Counted from the first letter of the stretch, positions 21,059 to 31,646 are shown. The stretch: 64,000 nt of DNA from Flavobacterium sp. (GCA_025351785.1 JANXVF010000139.1:1-64000), one strand, 5' to 3'. Notes: a model not told the origin generated them from the sequence alone. Translations and numbers: made by a program.

Positions 21059-21202
21059 ATGGCAAAACTTTACACTAAACAAAACTTAGCAATTTCAAAA
21101 ATGAATCCTTCAAAAGAAACGGTTAATTTTATTATTAATTTTTCAAAAGCATTTAAAATTATTAAAGTAGGAAATAAAAAATTTGAGTTTATTGCAAACT
21201 AA
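21059..21202 (+). CDS. Putative 47-aa small protein, missed by the ORF track length cutoff
   Basis: ATG...TAA encodes MAKLYTKQNLAISKMNPSKETVNFIINFSKAFKIIKVGNKKFEFIAN, directly followed by a terminator. Confidence 0.55.
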   Translation: MAKLYTKQNLAISKMNPSKETVNFIINFSKAFKIIKVGNKKFEFIAN

Positions 21203-21205
21203 AAA

Positions 21206-21238
21206 ATCCTGTCAGCTAACTGTTGACAGGATTTTTTT
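21206..21238. terminator. Terminator between convergent small ORF and nth
   Basis: ATCCTGTCA-GCTAACTGT-TGACAGGAT followed by a T run, with an A run on the other side; overlaps the nth stop codon. Confidence 0.8.
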
Positions 21239-21881
21239 TATAATAGTTGATTATAACTAATTTTCTACCAATACTTTTTGTAATTATATCATCTTCTAGA
21301 TTCCAACCTCGTGCAGGCGAATATTGGCGTCCGTACCATATTATTTGTAAATGTAAATCATTCCAAACCTGTTCTGGGAAAAGTCGTTTTGCGTCTTTTT
21401 CTGTCTGAATTACATTTTTACCATTTGTTAAATTCCATCTATACATAAGTCGATGAATATGAGTATCAACTGGAAATGCAGGAAACCCAAAGGCTTGACT
21501 CATAACCACACTTGCAGTTTTATGTCCCACAGCAGGCAACTGCTCTAATGCTTCAAAACTTTGAGGCACTTCGCCGTTATATTTATCGATTAAAATATGA
21601 GATAAGCCATGAATTCCTTTAGATTTCATTGGCGATAAACCACAAGGTCTAATAATTTCTTTAATTTCTTCTACCGACATTTTTATCATATCAAATGGGT
21701 TATCTGCTTTTGCAAAAAGTAAAGGTGTGATTTGATTTACGCGCACATCTGTACATTGTGCCGAAAGTAAAACGGCAATTAAAAGTGTATACGGATCTTT
21801 ATGATCTAGAGGAATTGGAATTGTAGGATATAATTTTTTTAACGTATTAATAACAAATGTTACGCGTTCTTTTTTAGTCAT
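21216..21881 (-). CDS. nth: Endonuclease III
   Basis: LLSAQCTDVRVNQITPLLF; LEQLPAVGHKTASVVMSQAFGFPAFPVDTHIHRL. The C-terminal Fe-S cysteines are not seen. Confidence 0.92.
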   Translation of the reverse strand: MTKKERVTFVINTLKKLYPTIPIPLDHKDPYTLLIAVLLSAQCTDVRVNQITPLLFAKADNPFDMIKMSVEEIKEIIRPCGLSPMKSKGIHGLSHILIDKYNGEVPQSFEALEQLPAVGHKTASVVMSQAFGFPAFPVDTHIHRLMYRWNLTNGKNVIQTEKDAKRLFPEQVWNDLHLQIIWYGRQYSPARGWNLEDDIITKSIGRKLVIINYYKKNPVNS

Positions 21882-21956
21882 TTTTGGTTAAATTTGAATG
21901 TAAATATAATAACTTTAAATAAAAAACAAACGTTAAACTAACTCAAACAATTTAAA

Positions 21957-22409
21957 ATGACAACATTAAAAAAAGGAGATAAAGCACCAAATTTTTCTGG
22001 TGTAGATCAAGACAACAAATCGCATAAACTTTCAGATTATGAAGGTAAAAAACTTGTTGTTTTCTTTTACCCAAAAGCAAATACTCCAGGTTGTACTGCC
22101 GAAGCTTGTGACTTGAGAGATAATTTTGAAAAATTTCAAATAAATAATTATGCTTTATTAGGAGTCAGTGCAGATAGCGCAACAGCACAAGCCAAGTTTA
22201 AAAATAAATTTAATTTCCCTTTTCCTTTGTTGGCAGACGAAGACAAATCGGTTATCAATGCATTTGGAGTTTGGGGTCAAAAAAAATTTATGGGAAAAGA
22301 ATATCAAGGAATCCACCGGACAACTTTTGTTATTGATGAAAATGGCTTCATAGATGAAGTAATTTCAGATGTAAAAACTAAAATACATGCTAGTCAAATT
22401 TTGGGCTAA
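21957..22409 (+). CDS. bcp: Thioredoxin-dependent peroxiredoxin (Bcp type)
   Basis: FFYPKANTPGCTAEACDLRDNF; GVSADSATAQAKFKNKFNFPFPLLADED. Confidence 0.93.
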   Translation: MTTLKKGDKAPNFSGVDQDNKSHKLSDYEGKKLVVFFYPKANTPGCTAEACDLRDNFEKFQINNYALLGVSADSATAQAKFKNKFNFPFPLLADEDKSVINAFGVWGQKKFMGKEYQGIHRTTFVIDENGFIDEVISDVKTKIHASQILG

Positions 22410-22438
22410 AAATTTTGAATAATTATAAAGTATTTATT

Positions 22439-23209
22439 TTAAGATATATATCGCTTTCTTATGGCTATTATAACAAATAGTAAAAAAGTGTAGATTATAA
22501 AAAACGGGATAATATATTCAATTAATCCTAGAGGTAACATTATGGCTATTATCAGTAACTGAAATCCTAAACCATAAACCGAAAGTAAAGTCATAAACCA
22601 GTTTGGAAACGTTTTTACTTTGTATGCATTTTTGTCTAAATAGTGGATTATTTTATCAAAAATTCCATATACAACGGTATAAATTCCAAATAAAATAGAA
22701 ACTGTTTTTTGACTTTCCCCTGGTAACGCTTTTGGAGTTTTGTATTCAAAGATTTTGCTTGTGCTATCACCACCAACAGATTTTGTTCTTAATATAACAT
22801 AATAATAATTATACAAAGTTCCCTGAAGCTGAATTCCAATGAAGGCAAGGATTGTAAACCATATTGTGCTTTTAGAAACAAAACAAATGGTCATGAAAAA
22901 CATAAAATTTAGAAAAATGTCAAAAACGCTATCAAGGTATCGTCCAGAATACGAAGGGGTTTTTTTTAATCGCGCTAATTCTCCATCAGCAGCATCGATT
23001 ATCGATTTTAAAACTATAAAAAAAGAGGCGAAAATATAGTGGTTTACTAAAATACAATAAATCGCAATTAGACCTGAGATTCCAAAAAGTAATGTTACAT
23101 GAATTGGAGTAAATTTTGTATTTTTTAATTGGTGAGCAAAAATTCGACCAAGCGATCTTCCATAATCTGATAAATCTAAAAATTTATCTTGTGCAGCAAG
23201 TTTAGACAT
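22439..23209 (-). CDS. CDP-alcohol phosphatidyltransferase family membrane protein
   Basis: Motif D-G-x2-A-R-x8-G-x3-D-x3-D: DAADGELARLKKTPSYSGRYLDSVFD. Start set to MSKLAAQDKF, downstream of the putative promoter. Confidence 0.88.
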   Translation of the reverse strand: MSKLAAQDKFLDLSDYGRSLGRIFAHQLKNTKFTPIHVTLLFGISGLIAIYCILVNHYIFASFFIVLKSIIDAADGELARLKKTPSYSGRYLDSVFDIFLNFMFFMTICFVSKSTIWFTILAFIGIQLQGTLYNYYYVILRTKSVGGDSTSKIFEYKTPKALPGESQKTVSILFGIYTVVYGIFDKIIHYLDKNAYKVKTFPNWFMTLLSVYGLGFQLLIIAIMLPLGLIEYIIPFFIIYTFLLFVIIAIRKRYIS

Positions 23210-23239
23210 TAAAACTAAAACCTTATAATATATGACAAT

Positions 23240-23259
23240 ATAGTCGGATTGCAAAAATA
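23240..23259 (-). promoter_or_regulatory. Putative -7 and start region (TATTTTTGCAATCCGACTAT, minus strand)
   Basis: Minus strand reads TTTG-N19-TATTTTTG; the 20-mer is identical to 41934-41953. Confidence 0.55.
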
Positions 23260-23406
23260 GTATTTATTTACAATTTCACAAATATGTAGTCACAATAAAT
23301 TTACATTTAAAGGGATAAACAGAAGTTAAATTTATTTGATTTGGTTTTAATTAGTTTCAAATTTTTTAATTTTACATTTAAAAAAAATAATTTAAATTAA
23401 GATAAT

Positions 23407-23883
23407 ATGGCTATTCCAAGTTTAAAAATTATAGATGCTTTGCGCAAAACGGCTCGTCAATTAGAAAATGGTCACCGTTATGAGTGGGGAAATATGGGTA
23501 GTTGTAATTGCGGAAATTTAGCTCAAACAATTACTTCATTCTCTCGGGGCGAAATTCAAAGATATGCTATTGAGAAACGCGGAGACTGGAGTGAGCAACT
23601 GATGGAGTATTGTCCTAGTAGCGGTTATCCGATGGATTTAATTATCGAAAAAATGATTGATTTTGGATTTACAAAACAAGATTTACGCCATTTGGAATGG
23701 CTTTCTGATACTGAAATACTTTCTCAAATAGAAACTAAAAAGCACCTAAACAGAAATTTAAAATCAGATACTATTTTATATATAAAAACTTGGGCTACCA
23801 TTTTAGAAGATAAAATGTTACATGAAGTAAAGTTGCCAAAAAATATTTCAGAAATTGATTCTTATGCCATAGTTACCAATTAA
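23407..23883 (+). CDS. Conserved-looking protein of unknown function
   Basis: 158-aa ORF MAIPSLKIIDALRKTARQLENGHRYEWGNMGSCNCGNLAQTI; good gene context. Confidence 0.7.
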   Translation: MAIPSLKIIDALRKTARQLENGHRYEWGNMGSCNCGNLAQTITSFSRGEIQRYAIEKRGDWSEQLMEYCPSSGYPMDLIIEKMIDFGFTKQDLRHLEWLSDTEILSQIETKKHLNRNLKSDTILYIKTWATILEDKMLHEVKLPKNISEIDSYAIVTN

Positions 23884-23885
23884 TT

Positions 23886-24431
23886 TTATTGATCGATAGT
23901 ATTTACAACTATAAAATTCAATTTTACATTATCTGAAAGAACTAGGCTGTTACTACCAACCTTAAAATTTCTTCGGTTTATTTCTAAAGCTCCTTTTAAG
24001 GTAACTTTAGAATTATTGTTGGTTATAATACTTTCAAATTGTACTGATTTTGTAGTTCCTTTTATAGTTAAATTTCCAGTGATTTGATATTTATTCAATC
24101 CTTCTTTTTTTGTGATTTTTGTGCTCACAAACAAAATTTTAGGAAATTTTTCTACATCAAAGTAATCCTCTTTTTTTAAATGTTTATCCCGCTCTTTATT
24201 ATTTGTGTTTACACTTTCACTATTTAAAGAAAGAGATATTTCTGATTTTTCTACATTTTTAATATCATACAAAACGTTCCCTTTAACTCCAGAAAATGAG
24301 CCATCAACTGTTAATCCGAAGTTTTTTATTGTAAATTTAATTTTACTTTCAGTTTCTATAGGAACAAATTTTTGTGCAAATAAAGCGTTTGACATAAGTA
24401 TTGTAAATAAAATTAATCTAAATTTTTTCAT
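23886..24431 (-). CDS. YceI-like periplasmic protein
   Basis: Signal peptide; KFVPIETESKIKFTIKNFGLTVDGSFSGVKGNV; YFDVEKFPKILF; ITGNLTIKGTTKSV. Confidence 0.9.
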   Translation of the reverse strand: MKKFRLILFTILMSNALFAQKFVPIETESKIKFTIKNFGLTVDGSFSGVKGNVLYDIKNVEKSEISLSLNSESVNTNNKERDKHLKKEDYFDVEKFPKILFVSTKITKKEGLNKYQITGNLTIKGTTKSVQFESIITNNNSKVTLKGALEINRRNFKVGSNSLVLSDNVKLNFIVVNTIDQ

Positions 24432-25446
24432 TTTGAGTTTGATAGTTGTTTTCTAGAATTAAGTAAAACTGAACCCCAAAAAGAATCGAGGCTAAAGCTA
24501 AATGAATTGGTTGGGAAGCAAAAGGGAAATCTAAATAATACATTGCCATTCCTGTTAAAATCTCCAATACAAGAATAAAAATCACCCAATTTAGTTTATA
24601 AAACCCTAATTTTAGTTTTTTGTTTTGTGTAAATAAATAGATATTTAAACCTAGAATTATAAGAGATGATGATCTGTGAATGTAAAACAGAATAGTTGGA
24701 TTTTGTAACCACATAATACTAGCAGTAACTCCGTTTTGAACTTCGTTATCAATATATTGTCTTACTTGTGTTCCCATAATTATTTGAATTATAGTAAATA
24801 GTAGCACAATCCAAAGTAATTTTTTAAATTTTACATTGCTTTTTTGTTTAAAAACAGAAGTTGATGAACGACTAATAACATATAAAATCAATCCTACAAT
24901 AAGTAATGCTACAACCATATGGGTTGTTATTTTAAACGGATTTAAAACTGAATCTACAACAGTCTTACCAAGCCAAGCTTGAAATCCCATCATGAAAACT
25001 ACAATCCATGAAAAAAGGGTTATTTTTTTATTTAATTTCCAAAACCAAATTGAAAGTATTGCCATTGCAAGACAGGCTAACCCAGAAAGTGCTCCTATTA
25101 ATCTGTTTAAATATTCAATCCAAGTGTGGTAAACATTAAAAATAGCGTAATCATGTTTTGTATATTTTTCCCAAAATGAACCGTCAAATATTTTCCCAGT
25201 TTTAAAATTTTTAGTTGCAACAAATAAAGTTTCATCTTTAATAATTACCTGACCTTTTTCAAAATCATGATTTTGAGCCCAAGTTAATTCCGAAATCTCA
25301 GTAGGAGGAATGTAATATCCAAAACATTTTGGCCAGTCTGGACATCCCATTCCAGATCCTGTCATGCGTACTAAAGCACCTGCAACTATAACGAGATATA
25401 CTAAAATTAAGGCTGTTTTTGCTATTGGTGTAAAATATTTATTCAT
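24418..25446 (-). CDS. ctaA: COX15/CtaA heme A synthase family protein
   Basis: Multi-TM; VAGALVRMTGSGMGCPDWPKCFGYYIPP; IEYLNRLIGAL; IHRSSSLIILG. Confidence 0.9.
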   Translation of the reverse strand: MNKYFTPIAKTALILVYLVIVAGALVRMTGSGMGCPDWPKCFGYYIPPTEISELTWAQNHDFEKGQVIIKDETLFVATKNFKTGKIFDGSFWEKYTKHDYAIFNVYHTWIEYLNRLIGALSGLACLAMAILSIWFWKLNKKITLFSWIVVFMMGFQAWLGKTVVDSVLNPFKITTHMVVALLIVGLILYVISRSSTSVFKQKSNVKFKKLLWIVLLFTIIQIIMGTQVRQYIDNEVQNGVTASIMWLQNPTILFYIHRSSSLIILGLNIYLFTQNKKLKLGFYKLNWVIFILVLEILTGMAMYYLDFPFASQPIHLALASILFGVQFYLILENNYQTQNEKI

Positions 25447-25493
25447 TTTTTTAAAAGAAAATTCATTTAAGTTTTAATAGATCAATTGTTATT

Positions 25494-26306
25494 TTATTTT
25501 TTAAATTCATCAACTACTTTTCGTACACTTCCAAATTGTTTTAATAATCCAGAAGCATCATTATAAGTCACATTAATTTCGCTCATAATCATTTTTATAC
25601 CTCTATCTACGAGTTTGTCGTTACTCAACTGCATATCGACCATTTTGTTCCCTTTTACTTTTCCTAATTTTATCATTGTAGCAGTTGATATCATATTTAA
25701 AATTAGTTTTTGAGCAGTACCCGCTTTCATTCGAGAACTTCCTGTAATAAATTCAGGACCAACAACTACCACAATTGGAAATTTTGCTGTTAAAGCTAAC
25801 GGACTATTTTCATTACAAGTAATACAAGCTGTTGTGATATTATTTTCGTTACATTTTTTTAAGCCTTCAATTACGTAAGGAGTTGTTCCAGATGCTGCAA
25901 TACCAATTACAACATCTTTTGTGTTGATGTTTTGATTTTCTAAATCTAACCATGCTTGGGTAACACTGTCTTCGGCATTTTCTACAGCTTTTCGAATGGC
26001 TAAATCACCTCCAGCAATAATTCCGTTTACTAAATCAGATGGTACTCCAAAAGTGGGCGGACATTCTGAGGCATCAACTATCCCTAGTCTGCCAGAAGTT
26101 CCCGCGCCAATATAAAACAATCGACCACCCAGTTCTAGTTTTATGACTATCTCATTAATTAATGTTTCTATCTCATCAATTTTTTTTTCTATAGCAAGAG
26201 GAACAGTTTTATCTTCTTTATTAATATTTTTCAATAATTCATTGACTGACATTTTTTCTAAATGTTCATATTTTGATGATTGTTCAGTGGTTTTAACGAA
26301 ATTCAT
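25494..26306 (-). CDS. murQ: N-acetylmuramic acid 6-phosphate etherase
   Basis: GGRLFYIGAGTSGRLGIVDASECPPTFG; SIS-domain residues; TGSSRMKAGTAQKLILNMISTATMI. Confidence 0.95.
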   Translation of the reverse strand: MNFVKTTEQSSKYEHLEKMSVNELLKNINKEDKTVPLAIEKKIDEIETLINEIVIKLELGGRLFYIGAGTSGRLGIVDASECPPTFGVPSDLVNGIIAGGDLAIRKAVENAEDSVTQAWLDLENQNINTKDVVIGIAASGTTPYVIEGLKKCNENNITTACITCNENSPLALTAKFPIVVVVGPEFITGSSRMKAGTAQKLILNMISTATMIKLGKVKGNKMVDMQLSNDKLVDRGIKMIMSEINVTYNDASGLLKQFGSVRKVVDEFKK

Positions 26307-26555
26307 TTTTTTGTAGTAATTGTGGTTTTGTATATATTGTGTTGCAAACTTCGAAACAAAATATCATTGAGTAAAGATAAAATTTCTTGCGGAAAATAAA
26401 GGTGAACATATTACAAAATTTACAGTTGGGAGAAACCGATGTTACAACAAATATTTTTCGTTCAAATTTATTTTGAATTTCTTGCAAAACTGAATTTCAA
26501 TTTCTGTTTGCATTTATTATAAATATAAAAATACCAATAATTTGATGTTTACTTT

Positions 26556-27224
26556 TTACAAAAAATAAGCTAAAACTATCCCAAAAACAATCATCGAAAT
26601 TTTTGCAATATTAAATTTATGACCCTCGCTACTTTCAAAAATTATAGTTGATGAAATATGAAATAAAATCCCAATAACAACAGCTGTAATTTCTGTATAA
26701 TAGTCATTAAAAATAGGTTGACTATTAGAAATTAAAGTGCCAAGTGGCGTCATTATTGCAAAGGTTATCATAAAAACAGACAAAGCCACTTTATTTAAAT
26801 TTGCATTTATAAAAAAAGTTGTCAAAATTATTGCTATCGGAAAGTGATGAATAGCAATTCCTAAAGCTAACTCGTTTTGATGACTTACAGGAAATCCTTC
26901 TAAAAATGCGTGTATGCAAAGACTAATAAACAACAACCAAGGAATTTGAGTAATTTTTTCATACCCATGAACATGTCCGTGCTCGGCTCCTTTTGAAAAA
27001 AATTCTAAAATAATTTGGAATAAAATTCCCAACATTATATAAAGTCCTATTTTTGTATTATGGCTTTTATAAACATCAGGTAATAAATGCATTACAGTTA
27101 ATGAAAGTAAAAATGAACCACTGAATGCTAATATTAGTTTAAGATTAGTTTTGTCTTTTGGTTTGAAAAATAAAGTCAAAATATATCCTAAAAGTACTGA
27201 TAGTAAGGGTAGTATATAATTCAT
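26556..27224 (-). CDS. ZIP family metal transporter
   Basis: Multi-TM; HAFLEGFPV and ALGIAIHHFPIAIILTT. Confidence 0.88.
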   Translation of the reverse strand: MNYILPLLSVLLGYILTLFFKPKDKTNLKLILAFSGSFLLSLTVMHLLPDVYKSHNTKIGLYIMLGILFQIILEFFSKGAEHGHVHGYEKITQIPWLLFISLCIHAFLEGFPVSHQNELALGIAIHHFPIAIILTTFFINANLNKVALSVFMITFAIMTPLGTLISNSQPIFNDYYTEITAVVIGILFHISSTIIFESSEGHKFNIAKISMIVFGIVLAYFL

Positions 27225-27257
27225 TTTGATATAAAAAATAATTATAAAATTTTATTT

Positions 27258-28022
27258 TTATTTGAAAATTAAAATCAATCGCTCACTATCTTTTTTCTGA
27301 AACTTTTTTAATTTATAATCTCCAAAAATATCTAGCAAAAAAATTCCGGTTTGTTCCATCATATTTTTAAAATCATCTAATGTAAAAGCTCTAACACGCT
27401 CGATAAATTTATGTTTTTCGCCTTTATCTTCAAATTCAATTTCTTTAAAAATATGCCCGTTTTCGTAATAACGTTTGATGTGAAATTCAATAGTGTCTAC
27501 AATTTTTGTTTCTTTAGCTATCAAATCTTCTAAAACACGATTAACATTCATAAAATCGATTACTGCAAAACCGTATTCTGAAAGACTTTCTTTAATAGAT
27601 TTTAAAGTGGTTATATTATCTTGATCGTTTTCGAAATATCCAAAACTTGTAAATAAATTAAAGATGGCATCAAATTTTTCATCAAAAGGAAATCGCATGT
27701 CATGAACATTAAAATGCAAGCTTTCATTTTCATTTTTCTTAGCTTCGATAATACTGTTTTCTGACAAATCTACGCCCGTTACTTCAAAACCAAGTTGATT
27801 TAAATAAATCGAATGTCTGCCTTTGCCACAAGCTAAGTCTAGCACCTTTGCTTTTTCGGGCAAATTTAAATATCGAGTTAAATTGTCCATAAATATTTGT
27901 GCCTCTCGATAGTTTCTATCTTTATACAAAATATGATAATAGGGAGAATCAAACCACGATGCATACCAAGTTTTAGATTCGGTATTTTGGTTATCATTAT
28001 TTAGGAATTCAGGATTTGACAT
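27258..28022 (-). CDS. Class I SAM-dependent methyltransferase
   Basis: KVLDLACGKGRHSIYLNQLGFEVTGVDLS; FDAIFNLFTSFGYF. Confidence 0.88.
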   Translation of the reverse strand: MSNPEFLNNDNQNTESKTWYASWFDSPYYHILYKDRNYREAQIFMDNLTRYLNLPEKAKVLDLACGKGRHSIYLNQLGFEVTGVDLSENSIIEAKKNENESLHFNVHDMRFPFDEKFDAIFNLFTSFGYFENDQDNITTLKSIKESLSEYGFAVIDFMNVNRVLEDLIAKETKIVDTIEFHIKRYYENGHIFKEIEFEDKGEKHKFIERVRAFTLDDFKNMMEQTGIFLLDIFGDYKLKKFQKKDSERLILIFK

Positions 28023-28139
28023 TTATAAACAATCAAAAATATTTATCCTGCAAATTTAGTGTATTTTTGTCAAGTAATTTAAATTTTGGAGTATACAGCC
28101 TAAATAATACATTACGTCAGATTATTAGATTGATATTAA

Positions 28140-29303
28140 ATGGAAAATTTTAAAATGATTGCCAAAACTTTTTTTGGTTTTGAAGAAATATTAGCAAGAG
28201 AACTTCAAATTCTTGGTGCGCAAGATGTAGAAATGGGAGTTAGAATGGTTAGTTTTAAAGGCGACAAAGGTTTTATGTATAAAGCTAACTTGTCTTTGAG
28301 AACGGCACTCAAAATTCTTAAACCTATTTATTATTTCCGTGCAAATAGTGAGATCAATTTATACAAAGGAATTCAGGGAATTAATTGGTCAAAATATCTT
28401 AATACAAATCAAACATTTGTTATAGATTCTACGGTACATTCTGATATTTTCAAGCATTCGCAATTTGTATCTCAAAAATGTAAAGATGCCATTGTAGACC
28501 AGTTTAGAGATAGAACCGGACAACGACCAAGTGTCGATAAAGATTTTCCAGATTTAAGAATAAACATCCATATTGATAAAGATCAGTGTTCGGTAGCGTT
28601 AGATACTTCTGGAAATTCATTGCATCAACGAGGATATAAAACAGCAACTAATATTGCACCCATCAACGAAGTTCTCGCTGCGGGAATGTTATTACTTTCG
28701 GGTTGGGAGGGAAAATCTGACTTTATAGATCCTATGTGTGGATCGGGAACAATTTTGGCAGAGGCTGCAATGATAGCTTGCAATATTCCTGCAAATATTA
28801 ATAGGAAAGAGTTTGCTTTTGAGAAATGGAACGACTGGGATAACGAGTTATTTGATCAAATAATTGAAGCACTTTTAAAAAAAACACGCGAATTTAGATA
28901 CACAATTACAGGTTATGATAAAGCGCCAAGTGCGGTCGAAAAAGCTAAAATGAACATTAAAAATGCTAATTTAGATGAGTATATAAACATTAATCAAACT
29001 AACTTTTTTGATTCTAAAAAAGAAAACTCTGGTCCTTTGCACATGGTTTTTAATCCACCTTATGGCGAAAGATTAGATATAGAAATGGAACGTTTTTACC
29101 GTGAAATAGGCGATACCCTAAAAATAAATTATCCTAATACAAACGCTTGGTTTATAACTGCAAATTTAGAAGCGTTAAAATTTGTAGGATTAAAACCATC
29201 TAGAAAAATAAAATTATTTAACGGAAGCTTAGAGGCAAGATTTGTAAAATATGAGATGTATGAAGGAAGCAAGCGAACAAAATTTCAAACCCCACAAGAA
29301 TAA
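28140..29303 (+). CDS. THUMP-domain RlmL/YcbY-like RNA methyltransferase
   Basis: FIDPMCGSGTILAEAAMIA; catalytic NPPY in MVFNPPYGERLDIEMERFYREIG. Confidence 0.92.
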   Translation: MENFKMIAKTFFGFEEILARELQILGAQDVEMGVRMVSFKGDKGFMYKANLSLRTALKILKPIYYFRANSEINLYKGIQGINWSKYLNTNQTFVIDSTVHSDIFKHSQFVSQKCKDAIVDQFRDRTGQRPSVDKDFPDLRINIHIDKDQCSVALDTSGNSLHQRGYKTATNIAPINEVLAAGMLLLSGWEGKSDFIDPMCGSGTILAEAAMIACNIPANINRKEFAFEKWNDWDNELFDQIIEALLKKTREFRYTITGYDKAPSAVEKAKMNIKNANLDEYININQTNFFDSKKENSGPLHMVFNPPYGERLDIEMERFYREIGDTLKINYPNTNAWFITANLEALKFVGLKPSRKIKLFNGSLEARFVKYEMYEGSKRTKFQTPQE

Positions 29304-29313
29304 TTTCCTCTAT

Positions 29314-29991
29314 TTATTCTTCTAATAAGTCGGGTCTTCTATTTTTTGTATGTTGATATGCCATTTCGTCTCGCCATTTATCTATTTTTGCAAAATGACC
29401 ACTTGTTAAAACTTCGGGAACTTTCATTCCTTTATAATCGGCTGGTCTGGTGTAGATAGGTCCAGAAAGTAAATTGTCTTGAAAACTATCTGTTAAAGCC
29501 GATGTTTCGTCAGATAATACTCCTGGAATCAATCTTATCAAGGCATCGCTTAAAACTAAAGCACCAAGTTCCCCACCAGAAAGCACATAATCGCCAATTG
29601 AAATTTCTTTAGTAATAAATTGATCTCTAACACGTTGATCTACACCCTTGTAATGTCCGCATAAAATAATTATATTTTTAAGCATCGACATTTTATTTGC
29701 CATTTTTTGATTTAGTGTTTCACCGTCGGGTGTCATGTAAATTATTTCATCATACTCGCGTTCTGATTTTAATTTTGCGATACAATCGTCAATAGGTTGT
29801 ATCATCATAACCATTCCAGCTCCACCACCAAAGGGATAATCGTCAACACTTTTTTGTTTGTTTGTTGTATAATCTCGCAAATTATGAAAATATACTTCTA
29901 CTAATCCTTTATCAATAGCACGTTTTAATATTGAGGCTTGAAATGGACTTTTTAGCAAATCGGGTAAAAGTGTAACAATGTCGATTCTCAT
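29314..29991 (-). CDS. trmD: tRNA (guanine-N1)-methyltransferase
   Basis: [70 protein letters not shown]. Confidence 0.97.
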   Translation of the reverse strand: MRIDIVTLLPDLLKSPFQASILKRAIDKGLVEVYFHNLRDYTTNKQKSVDDYPFGGGAGMVMMIQPIDDCIAKLKSEREYDEIIYMTPDGETLNQKMANKMSMLKNIIILCGHYKGVDQRVRDQFITKEISIGDYVLSGGELGALVLSDALIRLIPGVLSDETSALTDSFQDNLLSGPIYTRPADYKGMKVPEVLTSGHFAKIDKWRDEMAYQHTKNRRPDLLEE

Positions 29992-30017
29992 CTATATTTT
30001 TTTTGATAATTTTGATA

Positions 30018-30854
30018 TTAATTTGATGATTTTTGGGTGTGATTTTGTATTCCAAACTCGGTCCAAGTTTTTTTCAATGCTTTGGTTTCTTTTCTGATTT
30101 GCAGATTTTTTTCAATCATTTCTGGCTTTACATATCCACGCGCATGGTCCAAATGAATACAAACTGTAGAATATCTAATTTGTTTTGCTTTGACACCATT
30201 ATTAACCAATCGCTCTCCAAATTCTCTATCCTCTCCACCATATTGCATGCGCTCATCAAAGCCATTTACAGCTAAAAAATCTGATTTCCAACCCGATGCA
30301 TTATGTCCGTTCCAGCTTGGTGTAGTTGGTGTAACTAAATTTAAAAACCAACTTTTTATGCCACTTGCAATAATTTTATTATTTTTGAAAGATATTTTTA
30401 TGCCGTTTTTTTTAAGCCAATTGAGTTCAAAACATTTCCCTGAATAAATATCGTTTTTATCAATTTTATTTGATAAATCCATCGGAAGTTTAAAATAACC
30501 ACCCGAAATAAAATGATTTTCTTCTCTAAATTTGATGTGTTGTTCGACAAAATCTTCTCTTGGAATACAATCACCATCTGTCATTAAAATATAATTTGTT
30601 TTTGAAGCTAAAATTGCTTTATTGAGAATTACCGTTTTTTGAAACCCATTATCTTCATGCCAAACGTGAATTATCGGAAAAAAAAGTTCTTTTCTAATTT
30701 TTTCTAGACAGTCTAAAGTTTGATTATCAGACCCATCATCGGCAATAATAACTTCAAAATTTCTAAATGTTTGAGTGTTGAATCCATATAAAACTTTTTC
30801 CAACCAATGTGGAGAATTGTAAGTGCTTATAATTATTGAAATATCTTTCTTCAT
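30018..30854 (-). CDS. Family 2 glycosyltransferase
   Basis: KDISIIISTYNSPHWLEKVLYGF; IIADDGSDNQT; LMTDGDCIPREDF; GGEDREFGERL. ATG at 30854 preferred over 30896. Confidence 0.88.
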   Translation of the reverse strand: MKKDISIIISTYNSPHWLEKVLYGFNTQTFRNFEVIIADDGSDNQTLDCLEKIRKELFFPIIHVWHEDNGFQKTVILNKAILASKTNYILMTDGDCIPREDFVEQHIKFREENHFISGGYFKLPMDLSNKIDKNDIYSGKCFELNWLKKNGIKISFKNNKIIASGIKSWFLNLVTPTTPSWNGHNASGWKSDFLAVNGFDERMQYGGEDREFGERLVNNGVKAKQIRYSTVCIHLDHARGYVKPEMIEKNLQIRKETKALKKTWTEFGIQNHTQKSSN

Positions 30855-30905
30855 TATATTGCAAAGATAAAATATTTTTTTTATGTTTGATTTCAATCTA
30901 ATTTA

Positions 30906-31646
30906 TTGATGCAAACACTTACTGTTATCATTCCTACTTTTAACGAAGAAAATTATATCGAAGATTGTCTCATTTCGGTTTCGTTTGCAAATCAAATTAT
31001 TATAGTCGACTCTTTTAGTACCGATTTCACAGTTAAAATTGCTGAAAAATACAACTGTAAAATTTTAGAGCGCAAGTTTGATAATTTTTCAAATCAAAAA
31101 AATTTTGCAATTAAAGATGCAACTAGTGATTGGATTTTATTTTTAGATGCTGATGAAAGGGTTACCGAAAAACTTAAATTAGAAATTTTAAAAAATATTA
31201 ATAAAGATAAATGTGAGGCATTCAAAATAAAATTTCCTCATTTTTATATGAATCGGTTTTTATACCACACAGAAAATAAAGTAATTCGACTTGTAAAAAA
31301 TAAAAATATTCATTTTGAAGGATTGGTTCATGAAAAATTAATTCATGAAGGAAATGTAGGACTTTTAAAAAATTTTATGTTGCATTATACCTACAAAGGA
31401 TTGTTTCATTACATAAAAAAGAAAGATTCTTACGCTTGGTTTCAAGCAAAAATGGCACGAGAGAAGAAAAAAAGAGCAAGCTATTTTCATTTAATTTTTA
31501 AGCCAACTTATAGATTTTTACATACTTATATAATTAGAAAAGGATTTTTAGACGGCGTTCCAGGACTAGCTGTGGCAGCAATTGATGCTTATGGAGTTTT
31601 TTCTAGATATGTTAAAATGATTCTAATTGAGCGCGATTTAAAATAA
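30906..31646 (+). CDS. Family 2 glycosyltransferase
   Basis: LTVIIPTFNEENYIEDCL; IIVDSFSTDFT; WILFLDADERV. Confidence 0.92.
   Translation: MMQTLTVIIPTFNEENYIEDCLISVSFANQIIIVDSFSTDFTVKIAEKYNCKILERKFDNFSNQKNFAIKDATSDWILFLDADERVTEKLKLEILKNINKDKCEAFKIKFPHFYMNRFLYHTENKVIRLVKNKNIHFEGLVHEKLIHEGNVGLLKNFMLHYTYKGLFHYIKKKDSYAWFQAKMAREKKKRASYFHLIFKPTYRFLHTYIIRKGFLDGVPGLAVAAIDAYGVFSRYVKMILIERDLK

Noticed and set aside
26293-26487. 64-aa minus-strand ORF upstream of murQ
   Set aside because: No motif, overlaps the murQ start, probably leader sequence.
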